Shown piece by piece: positions 11,900-21,319 of a DNA stretch of 64,000 bases (the first letter of the stretch is position 1; every line of letters begins with the position of its first letter). The stretch is from assembly GCA_965153455.1 (NCBI GenBank), contig OZ234500.1, positions 8,556,001-8,620,000 on the forward strand. Reading direction: 5' to 3'. The DNA is from Sphagnum compactum (Eukaryota > Bryophyta > Sphagnopsida > Sphagnales). The notes beneath the pieces were generated by a model. The model was not told where the DNA came from. It did no database searches and worked only from the letters and a program-made list of their open reading frames with translations. Position numbers and translations under genes: made by a program.

Positions 11900-12400
11900 G
11901 GTGTCATTCATGAACTGTCTAAGTCTAAGCCCTCATGATTGTGTTAGTCCTTTATGAGTATGGGTATCACTCTTTTATGTATGAGTTATGAATCTTGTTT
12001 GTACACTCTTTTAATAATCTACATTTGAATTCTTGACTTTTCAGTTTGAGTCTTGAAAGTCGTATGGAGTCTTGAAATTTGTATGTAGTCCTTTGAATGT
12101 TTGGGTATCACTCCTCCTTTCCAGGTCCAAGCCCTTATGGTTCTTTGTAATCTTTTGATAAATCTACATATCACTTTTGCCCTTGTCCTATATTTTGAGT
12201 CTAAATCTTGAAAGTTATATGTACTCCTTTGATTATAGGGGTATCATTCTTAACTTTTGAACCTAAGTCCTAAAAGTGGTATGTACTCCTTTGATTCTAG
12301 GGGTATATCACTCTTGACTTTTGAGTCTTAGTCCTGAAAGTTGTATGTAGTCCTTTGATTCTAAGGGTATCATTTTTGATTTTTCTAACTCTTGATTTTA
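11900..12400. repeat. 62-65 bp degenerate tandem repeat
   Basis: Adjacent units start near 12193, 12255 and 12319, with words such as TTTTGAGTCTTAGTCCTGAA, GTATGTAGTCCTTTGATTC and GGGGTATCACTCTTGAC. More diverged units extend left to about 11915. No coding frame persists through the array. Confidence 0.7.
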
Positions 12401-12891
12401 CTTGTCATGGGTATTAGGTTTAGATTCCTGATTTTTCTAAGGAGTCCTTATTATGCCATGAAATCCTTTTGGTGTTACCATGTAACTTGTGATGGATTTG
12501 TCTTGAAATTAATCTGCTTAATTTTTGCGTTATATATATATATGTTGTATTCATGAATTCTATGTTGAATTTTTATTAGTAATTTGGCCCCTTTTTAGAT
12601 AATGTTGTGGTATAATATTACCGCATGCAAACCATGCATCTCATATGCTTTCAATTTTGACATACAATATATGTGCAATGTGGAAATCAAGATTGCAAAT
12701 TTGTTTACTCTTTGGATCTATAATTGGCAATGTCTTTTTATTTCTATTGTAGTGAAAATATTTTCATAACATCTATGTTTGATTATATTTTGGCAATCAT
12801 TGTACACAAGAGTTCAACATTGCAAAAAACAGAAGTTGGGTGATCAACTGAACTCTCAAAGACATTTATTTCTAAGCACCACCAACAAGGA
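12401..12891. other. Unassigned AT-rich spacer
   Basis: No gene seen. A short (TA)n run occurs at about 12532-12543. Confidence 0.5.
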
Positions 12892-13740
12892 ATGGGATCG
12901 CAGATTTTACCAATAACACAGCTATCAGCAGATGGTTATGATGGGGAAGTTACTTCTATCAGTCCAAAAAAAAAGGGGACACATGATTCTAAGATGACAT
13001 TTCCATTGAAACCCAAAAGATTGAAAAGTTCATCCTTTGATAAAACTCTAAAGGTCACTAAAGATGATGGGAAGTTGCCAGTTTTGGAAATGACCTCTAA
13101 TGAAAATGAAGATGTAAATAGTGGGGATCCATAATTATATCCCCATGAAATTGGCATGAAGCTTGATTCCATTGATTCACCTTTTGAATTCCATCCCCTT
13201 CCCTTGGAATCAATGGAAGCCATTATTCTTACTGAGGTTGAATAGTTAAATCCCCCTCCTCAAATATGTAAGTTTGCAATCCTTAGTCAAACCAATTTTG
13301 ACGCCATTTTACTAAATAGTAATATTTGCATCTAGCTTGAACCCCCTATGGCCAAAATTATTGTAAAACCAATGCCATCTACTTTGTGGCAATCTTCACC
13401 ATTGACCCAGATCACCTCTACTAATGATGCCAAGCTTAATGTGGCAATTAATATTCCTTGTTCACCTTTCTCATTGCTTGTTGATTCCAATCTTTTTCAA
13501 GATAAAATGATCAAAAACAGGGAGGAAGCTTTATTTTTGGAACGTTCCGCAATCATATTAAAAGTAAGAAAAAAGAAGCCCCAATTGAGCTTGTTAAACA
13601 TTCAAGCAACTCCTATTTTATTTGGTGGAAATGGAAGCAAAAGTGTCACAAAAGCTAGAAAGAAAGCAATAGGCAAACTAGTTATGCACAATTTACAAGT
13701 TGGTGTAAACACCAGAGCTAAAGAGGTGACAAAGAAATAA
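12892..13740 (+). pseudogene. Decayed single-frame coding remnant
   Basis: One frame runs for about 283 codons from MGSQILPITQ to KEVTKK. It is interrupted only by stops near 13132, 13244 and 13336 and has no frameshift that I can see. The product would be hydrophilic, Lys-rich and acidic in the middle (SNENEDVNS), with a C-terminal basic stretch (TKARKKAIGK). I do not recognise it. It shares strand and style of decay with the RING-bearing pseudogene upstream and could be another part of the same element. Confidence 0.4.
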
Positions 13741-13825
13741 ACATACATCTTCAAGTTGTATGTGATAAATGTGTTAGGTTGGATTTAAGGTAAATTAGAT
13801 TGCAACACCTAGTTTTTGCTTTTAA

Positions 13826-14290
13826 ACAAGTTTAGCGAAAATGATTAAAAGTACCCAAGTTTAGCCAAGTTTAGCCAAAATGATTAAAAGTACCAAAGTT
13901 TAACCAAGTTTAGCGAAAATGATTGAAAGTACCCAAGTTTAACCAAGTTTAGCCAAAATGATTGAAAGTACTCAAGTTTAGCCAAAATGATTGAAATTAC
14001 CCAAGTTTAAATAAGTTTAGCCAAAATGATTAAAAATACTCTAGTTTAAACAAGTTTAGCAAAAATGATTGAAAGCACTCAAGTTTAGCCAAGTTTAGCG
14101 AAAACGATTGAAAGCACCCAAGTTTAGTCAAGTTTAACCAAAATGATTGAAAGCATTCAAGTTTAGACAAGTTTAGCCAAAATGATTGAAACTACCCAAA
14201 TTTACACAAGTTTAGACAAAATGATTGAAAATACCCAAGTTCAGACAAGTTAGCCAAATTTAACCAAGTTTAGTTTAATAATGCAAAGTT
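13826..14290. repeat. 39-bp minisatellite
   Basis: The unit is built of AAGTTTAGCCAAG plus TTTAGCCAAAATGATTGAAA and GTACCC. Successive unit starts at 13831, 13870 and 13909 are exactly 39 bp apart. Roughly 11 units follow, some shortened. It lies inside the presumed CACTA-type element that ends at 15038. Confidence 0.85.
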
Positions 14291-14392
14291 TTTACCAAAT
14301 TTTGCCAAGTTCAACTTAAAAATATTGAATGTGAAATTCTAAATGAGTTTGAATTTATATTTTTTACTATGAAATTATTTGTGACCAAATGA

Positions 14393-14462
14393 AATGGTAG
14401 TTGGATGGTTAATGCTTTGGCTTGTCACCATGGAGGTGAGGGGTTCATATCCTTCTTCCGGC
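14393..14462 (+). repeat. tRNA-derived SINE-like head, second copy
   Basis: An A-box-like GGTAGTTGGATGGTTAA and a B-box-like GGGTTCATATCC are spaced exactly as in 4649-4720. It again lies just downstream of a satellite and upstream of an AT-rich block (14630-14710). Confidence 0.35.
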
Positions 14463-15038
14463 ATGGTTGAGCCTTTAAAGCCTACAAGTGGTCTACTTGC
14501 TCAAGAGGCTTATGAGTCGCCCACATGCTAAAAAAGTTTTTACAAGTGGCCTACATGCATAGGGTTAGGGGGCCTACGCACATTCTTCATGGGGCCTACC
14601 TCCCTAGGTTTACATTTTTACATTTTATTAATTCGAATAATTAATTAAAATTAATTAATAATTTTTTGAATTTTTATTATTTGATTCATATAATATTTAT
14701 GACACATCATTATCAACTAGCACCTATGCTAGCTTTGGGAAAATAAGACAAGCCACATCAGCAAACAATTGTTAGTTTTTAGTCAAATTAGACAAACCAC
14801 TTCATCAAACAATTGTTAGCATTACAATCAAAATAGGCATGCCACAGTATACAATGTTCACCACTTAGTCAAAGCTTAGATGACTAAGATATCTATTGTG
14901 CTTGTCCTAAACAATTGAATCTTTTTGCTAGTTTAGTCTTCTTGTCCAATGTCAACATGCAACTAAAATCCAATCATAAAAGCCAACCAAAAGAAAAAAC
15001 AAAAAAACAAAAAAAAAACCCCTACTTTTGTAGTAGTG
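14463..15038. mobile_element. Terminal part of a CACTA-type element
   Basis: The sequence ending at 15038 reads, in reverse complement, CACTACTACAAAAGTAGGGG. This is close to the right terminus of the element at 34400-37296 (CACTATTACAAAAGTGGGG). The following three bases are AGC. A matching left terminus was not found by eye, so the left limit given here is only the start of the unassigned DNA. The minisatellite and tRNA-like head to the left may be internal to it. Confidence 0.45.
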
Positions 15039-15639
15039 AGCATGCATTTTTTGTTTGAGTTAAGGCATGTTTGCATGCAAACAAAAATAGATTGTTTGAA
15101 CACTCATAAAACAATTATAGATTGGACATTTGGTTTATTTGAGAAAAAATATTTTTAAAAAACTGAACTTTTGGGTTTAGATTTCAAGTGAACCAAGTGT
15201 CCATTGCAACTCACATAAGTGGACCATCAAATTGTTTCATTTAGGCCTTTGTCAACTCTTTGTCTTGACAAGTACATATTACTTCATTAATCCTATCTCC
15301 TTTTATTTCCAAATTTTATTATAAATTGCATCATGTCCATCCTATTAATTGAACCTACTAACAATAAATACTTAGTATAAAATTCTAAATATATGTTTTT
15401 TAATTTAATAATTTTAATAATGCATACCCAGTATTTTAATTTTGAACATATCAAAATATTATTAGAAAAATAATTAGAATATTATTCTATTGAATAACCA
15501 ATATATGGGACCATATATTAAAAATATCAGATAAGGACTGAGAATGGGGTTGTTTTGGACATATGACGGCCTGCTGTGAGGTGGGAACTGAATGTACAGA
15601 ACGGCCCCTTTGTCGGTTCTTATTTTACACGGAATATCC

Positions 15640-16480
15640 CTCCTACGTCCAAGTTGAACTCCTCCTGGTTAAAACTGGAGGATGTGAACTGCAAATATTT
15701 CAACATTTTTGGTAGTCAAATGTAAGTATATGAATTTCAATTTTGACAAATTGGGAGCACGTTATAATTTATATAACTGACAAAAGATGGCAAGATGCTT
15801 TCTACTCAGGTTGCACACAATTACCTGCTCAGGGTGACGTAACTCCCTATTTGGAGAAATTAGTCCCCCCCTGCTTCTGACACGAAAATACGAAACCCAG
15901 CTGCAGAAATGCACAAATACAAAAATTTGTAGCCACTGGTACATTTTGTGGCCTGCAGGGTACCATTTTACAAACCATTTTTTATGGAGAAAATGGCCTA
16001 AATTTGTGAGGTCAGATTTCACAGGAGAAAAAATTCAAACCCCCGGGTTTTTATGATAATTCTAGTAGGTAGCCAAGAATATATAAAGAATCTGCCTTTT
16101 GTTCTACTTTCATATGTAGTATGGAGCAAATTTGGCTAAATCAATTTCTGGATGATTGCCACTTTGACTACATCATAAAAGAAAGCCAACCAGTTTGAGG
16201 ATCAGAGGCATGTTAGAATGTAGCAGCTACTTAAAGCGAAGTCCTCCAGATGGCGATACGATGAGTCTTCTTGTCGGCAGGAATATTGGATGGTACAATA
16301 ACGTGCACCTAAATGCCTCCCCCAGGTATCAACTCAGAACTCCGAAATTACGACTTCTACATCTTACAAACTACGTTCTTTAAAATAATAATAATGAATA
16401 ATTTTTTTTAAAAGATAAAAAGAAAAGAAACCACATCCATGAGGACGGTTGGTCTTGTCTTTGCAAAGTCAAAAGGAGGA
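15640..16480. repeat. Dispersed repeat block related to 45990-47000
   Basis: Two pieces match elsewhere. The 15785-15910 piece (GATGGCAAGATG..., ATTTGGAGAAATTAGTCCCC) resembles 46105-46210. The 16195-16480 piece (GAAGTCCTCCAGATGGCGAT, GGCAGGAATATTGGATGG, TTTGCAAAGTCAAA) resembles 46880-46980 and, more weakly, 62294-62335. Between them, 16045-16190 carries the dispersed CTTTCATAT...AGCCAAATCTGGCT family. No coding frame is shared. Confidence 0.55.
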
Positions 16481-16959
16481 AATAAGCAGGAATCCGATGA
16501 TAGAAATTAGTTTCTAACAAACATTATAGTATTTTGATCTAGGTACCATTACAAGCCAAATTAGTATTATTTTCAAAGTATCATTAGAATGCAGGAGATA
16601 GATCTCGGGCCCTGTAACAACATCTCCATCCACACCCCCTATTTGGGCCTTCTGTCAGTGTTTACTATATCCAACATAGCTCTAGTGTTAGTTATTCCCT
16701 TGTCCACACCCATAAACATGAAATTGTGGACTTTATAGAGTGAGCAATTGTTTAAATGTTACCACATGAGCCAATAAAAAGCAGTCATTTCAATTTACTC
16801 TCCATCTTGGAGGGAATGTGGGTATTTGTACAGGCCCAAACTGAGTTTCACCCTATTTCATTTCTATATTGCATCCAATATATAGTGCATAGGCCATACT
16901 ACTACTGTAGGTGGAGATGCTCTAAAGAGCAACTGATTATGCAAAACCAATATTAAAAG
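16481..16959. other. Unassigned spacer left of arm 2
   Basis: No gene or repeat was recognised in this stretch. Confidence 0.4.
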
Positions 16960-17467
16960 TTGGGACTCTGACTTTCTAATCATTCTGCCGACTCCTATAC
17001 AGGTATTAACTGGGACTAGCTAATTGGGAAGTAGCCTCACCACGTCAGGATGTGGCGGCCGGGGTGGGCCACATCCTTAATTTGACCATGGTACTGTCAA
17101 CCATGATAACTGCGGGAAGCCACATGCGACCAAGTGGGGGTTTTTTCATATACAGACAAGAGGTGAACAAAAGACAAGGAAACTTTATAAGCGTGGATAC
17201 ACAAGGTGTGAGAGGGGATATATCTAATAGAGATGATTGGGGATGATCTAATCGTGACCCATTAACAAAAGAAAAACATAATTTATTTATTTTGTGAACT
17301 CTTATTATATTGTTGATGTAATGGTTAATTGTACACCATGAGATCATTGCTCAACCTAATCATAACTACTTAGAACTATCAAACAATTAGAATATAGGTC
17401 CAAAGTTCTGTACTGGATAATAACCCCCAAATTCAATCTACTCCAAACTTATTCACACCAAAGTTTT
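16960..17467. repeat. Copy 2 flank shared with copy 3 but absent from copy 1
   Basis: Segments such as CTGCCGACTCCT, GGAAGTAGCCTCA and TCAGGATGTGGCGGC, then GACAAGGAAAC and ATGAGATCATTGC, recur in order at about 53480-53650 and 54720-54870. Arm 1 has unrelated DNA at the equivalent place (after 2960). This shows that copy 2 sits in the older context. Confidence 0.65.
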
Positions 17468-18190
17468 AGCCCTATTTTAATTAATCTAGGTTGGAGACTC
17501 AGAACTGATCAGCCCAAAAGAAAACTGTAGATAATTGATATTTGCTTAGCACGCGTGATCTTCAAAGCCTCGATATGTTCTTCAATTTCCATAACTACTC
17601 GTGAATACTCCGTGGAAGGGTATAATTTAGGGGCATTCTAGAGTCCCAAGTACAGGCTGCAACCCCGTCACCTAGGCATTTGACGAATGGTACCCGGAGG
17701 GCCAGAACATTTGACAAAGCTCAAAAATAGACATTGGAATCGAGGAGAAGTTCCGTAGTTTTGACCGACCAGAAAGCACAACTGTTGTTTGTCGTAACTT
17801 CAGACAAAATCCCATTTACTGTAAGGAGAATGTCAATGGGTCACCACTAGTTCCGACTCCCCCACAACAACAACAAAACAATTCTCGTGGTTACCCACCA
17901 TCGCTTCGTGATTCTTGTTTAAACGTGGCCCCTAAAAACGTAATAGATTTGCCCAGAATGGCACTGGTCGAGAACTACGACCATGATTTGCAGCTGCTGA
18001 TTAATTTGTCTCATCCACTTTCCAAATCCTTCTTAAGCAACAGACAGGAATCTTGCTAAACAAACGTCACACTCCACTAGTGATCTGGTCTCCCTCCCCC
18101 AAGGACTTCGAATTTTGGAACTTCACTGATGTTGGCGACTAGTCCTGTACTAGTTGATCTGTACTTTCTCAGAATCCAAAGATGAGCTGC

Positions 18191-18385
18191 CTAGCAGCGA
18201 TCTCTAGTAGTCCCGTCATGCCCGACGAATGCCTCAATTGTCAGGAAATTACTTCTCATCATCACTGCAGCAGCTCTAATGAATTTTCGTGCAGAGATCG
18301 ACGTAATACCATCTGCTGCAGCTGCTGCACTGATCAGTTCTCTATATAAGCTAGTTCCTCCAGAAGAGACTGGCAAGTTCTTCAT
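18191..18385 (-). CDS. Small divergent ORF, copy 2 (doubtful)
   Basis: The 64-codon frame equals the one at 2044-2238 except for a two-residue change near the start (VS to GT). It overlaps the TATA box of the Cys-rich gene on the other strand. See the copy 1 entry for why it is doubtful. Confidence 0.2.
   Translation of the reverse strand: MKNLPVSSGGTSLYRELISAAAAADGITSISARKFIRAAAVMMRSNFLTIEAFVGHDGTTRDRC
18343..18349 (+). promoter_or_regulatory. TATA box of copy 2
   Basis: TATATAA in the context GTTCTCTATATAAGCTAG, 541 bp before the ATG. It is preceded by CAG/CTG-rich DNA (CTGCTGCAGCTGCTGCACTG) in all three copies. Confidence 0.5.
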
Positions 18386-18883
18386 AAGCTATTCATCCCT
18401 AATTTCGTTGCGCCTCATGCTCACTGCAGCCTGCCCTCTCATATTCCCAGCAATTCTCCTTCAGGTCTATTGAATGTCTGAGTTATACACACAGCTTTAA
18501 TCTGAGATTCCAATTTTTCTTTCTAAGCTCCAGCATTGCTTTCTGAGTGTGGCTTCCTCGATTCATTCAAGCTCAGGTTGCACCAACTTCCAGCTCTAAT
18601 TCTTTGTCTCTTGCCTGCCCTCTCTTATCCCGTCGACTCGGAATTACATCAGCAATTCCTCCGGTGCAAGTCCAGTACTCTGAACCGTACAGTACATGCA
18701 GCTCTGATCTGAAATTGCAAATTTCGCGACTTCCCCATTTGTGAGATTGCTGAAGGTTCCCGGATACGGTTTCTGTTTAAGCTTGTGTAGTGGACACTTC
18801 CCTTAAGTGATCTCGTAGATTCCAGTAACACTCTTTTTATTTCTTGTGAATCCTACACATACACCATATTACCTTCTCACGAG

Positions 18884-19381
18884 ATGGCAATCATGACTAT
18901 TGCTGCTCAGAAGAAGTCTATGCTGATTACCTACGGTGATCCGCCACACAACTGCCAGTGTACTCCGGGTTCTTCGTGCGATTATTGCGGATCGTCGAGA
19001 AGAGGTCGACGTCAGGGTCGTACGCACGTTTCTGTGTTCGCCTCTGACAGGGATCTTCAAGTTGCGCAAGAGTTTGTCAATTCGCCGCAACTGGGCGGCG
19101 CCGATGACTCCGGTGGTAGTCGCAGAGGGGGATCCTCAGATGGTTATTCGTCTGCTATCGCTATTCCTGCAGATCTCACGCGGCTGCACCGCGGCACAAG
19201 ATTTCCCTGCTCAATGTACTACGGCCAGCGACAGGCGGCGCCATTGATCGATGCAGGCCGGAAGTTCAATTCTGTTGAAAAGTCGCACGCAGATGAATCA
19301 TATCCCATCCCTATTTTCAGCTACCCAGATACCCATCGCTGTAAGACTTTTCCTTGCCCCTATTGCGGCAATGGTTATTGA
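18884..19381 (+). CDS. Cys-rich duplicated-motif small protein, copy 2
   Basis: An intact 165-residue frame lacks one Val codon near residue 15 relative to copy 1. Cysteine clusters are at 24, 26, 32, 35 and 153, 158, 161. The spacing, the basic RRGRRQGR run and the conserved ESYPIPI segment before the last cluster are unchanged. The TATA box lies 541 bp upstream. The stop is TGA. An overlapping 103-codon frame in another phase also survives here but is broken in copy 3. Because this copy shares the longest flanks with copy 3, I take it as the source of copy 1. Function is unknown; metal or nucleic-acid binding is a guess from the CxxC clusters and basic run. Confidence 0.82.
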   Translation: MAIMTIAAQKKSMLITYGDPPHNCQCTPGSSCDYCGSSRRGRRQGRTHVSVFASDRDLQVAQEFVNSPQLGGADDSGGSRRGGSSDGYSSAIAIPADLTRLHRGTRFPCSMYYGQRQAAPLIDAGRKFNSVEKSHADESYPIPIFSYPDTHRCKTFPCPYCGNGY

Positions 19382-20423
19382 TGCATGAGGTTGCCATTCA
19401 CGAGGGTGTTGCACCATGAGCTGCTAATTCTGTCACGATCCAGCATCTTAAAGAAGTTGAAATTGGGGTAGTTAAGGAGAAGCAAAATTTGTCTCCCGCA
19501 AGATTTTGGCGTCGTGATTTCACTAGAGTCTACAGCTAGCAGAGTGTAGCCACAATCAATCACTCATGTTGCTTACTCGATGTCCTGGTTTTTTTTTTTC
19601 TTTTTGTTGTGAGCCCTTATAGATCCGATTAGGATATATATGCAACAAGCAAGTAATTTGCACTAGAGATTTTAGCCCCAAGCTACTTGCGTAGACGTAT
19701 ATATAGCTACTACAATATCTAGCTGAGATGAAGATGGCCATATTGCGATTCTTCGACCTTTGTCCATATTGGGATCAGCATTGGATCCATATTAATATGA
19801 TATTATATAATAGTGCTGCTGAATTCATGTGTGCCAACCCCATGTACCGCGTATGTCTTTGAAATTTACTGGGATCCTTTTGTAAGTGCGAGCTGCATAT
19901 CAGTTATAGCTGGTACACGCATAATCTACTTTTTAAAATGCTGGAATTTTTTTTTAGTGTCGACTGCATGTGGACCTGATGATCTGCATACTACACAGAG
20001 TATATAATGCTGCAAGATCAATTCAGGAACTTAATCGATGCTTAATTATGCCATTAGAAATCTTGTCGTTGACAGTTCTGTCTCTGACCACTTAACCTCT
20101 CTTGGAATTTTATCTTATTTTAGTTTCAACCACGGTGGATCCATAAGTTACAAATGGCCTCAATGGATATATTTAATCAAGCCCCTTCGATCTTGCTGAG
20201 ATGCAATACAAAACTAGATGTGAATACTTAGTACTAGTGGAACTTAAGTTATAGAGCACTAATTTGAGGCCAAAAGAAGTTCAAGATTATTCACAATCCT
20301 TCATTTATGTTCAGGCTAACATAAAGTGTATATTCTTGACGCCCAGAGAAACTACTAATAATCTAACCAGGAATAAAATAAACCTTCCACAGCATCTAAT
20401 TAATTAAGCCCACATATAAAGGT

Positions 20424-21319
20424 ATTAATTTGCCTTCATGAATCAGTCAGATTCGTCAATCCATTAGATCCCATATTTACCTAGGTAGGATATGTAGAAG
20501 CCAGAAATCAATTAAGGGATCATATACCCATATAGTTTGGCAACTCATTAAATTAGTTATTTATCTGTGTTTGAACATCTTCTTGTTGGTATTTTCTTAT
20601 GAGTTCTAGACACTCTGTGAGAGGGGAGAGATAGAGACGATTAATTTGGAAATGTGGATGAACCATCTTTGTGCTTCAGTCAAGTTCAGACGATGACGTT
20701 TACCAGACCCATGATCAAAATTAGTGGACTCCATTCCCCACACTTACAGGAGGCATTTCATTTCTTGTAGTGTATTTGGAGATACTCTTACAGAGCGTAA
20801 AAGCTTGCAGGACATTTTGAAAAGCAAAATGCCAGCAGACATAGGCATCACTAGTTGGTAGTAACTAGTGATGAAGTCCATGGCAACAAACATGTTGGCC
20901 TAGAGCAAAAGGAAAAAATGACTGTCCCTAACAAGAGCATTGTAAATAAATCAATTGCAAAAGGAGAGGATAAACAACTGGTGGCCACGAGGGGACAATC
21001 AACAAAGGAGAAGCCTAAAACTCAAGCTCAAGGTTAAAACATGAGTGTCATTTAAAAATATGTTTCAACAAGCTTATTGTTAAATAGACATGGCAATGTC
21101 CACTAACAACAACCAAAAAATAACATCAATACACATTATTTGAAATAAATATTTGAACAACATAAAACATTTAAATATGATGGGATTCAATTTTAAATCA
21201 AATCAATACACAATGAAAGAAATTTAAACATTTATAAACCCCATCATATTGAAGCAAAAAATTTGGGACCACATTTTGGTATTCAATCACCTTCTATGTC
21301 GCAATCCTACTTTGAAGAG
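20424..21319. other. Unassigned DNA with a short perfect hairpin
   Basis: The first 90 bp continue the similarity to the copy 3 locus. An 11-bp perfect inverted repeat with a 6-nt loop lies at 20846-20873 (CATCACTAGTT...AACTAGTGATG). A 60-codon Lys-rich frame at 20855-21037 has no support beyond being open. Confidence 0.5.

Larger units (their letters stand above)
17468..20423. repeat. Large inverted repeat, arm 2 (copy 2 locus)
   Basis: This is the reverse-complement partner of 1-2960. Weaker similarity to the copy 3 locus continues past the right end to about 20515 (TTCGTCAATCC, CCATATTT, GGATATGTAGA), matching 59210-59280. Confidence 0.93.

Noticed and set aside
13826-14290. Regular short repeats considered as a CRISPR-like array.
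   Set aside because: Units are contiguous with no unique spacers, and the context is a plant transposon. It is a minisatellite.
18279-18473. A 64-codon plus-strand frame over the TATA box, also seen in arm 1.
   Set aside because: It spans the TATA box itself, and copy 3 has indels that break it downstream.
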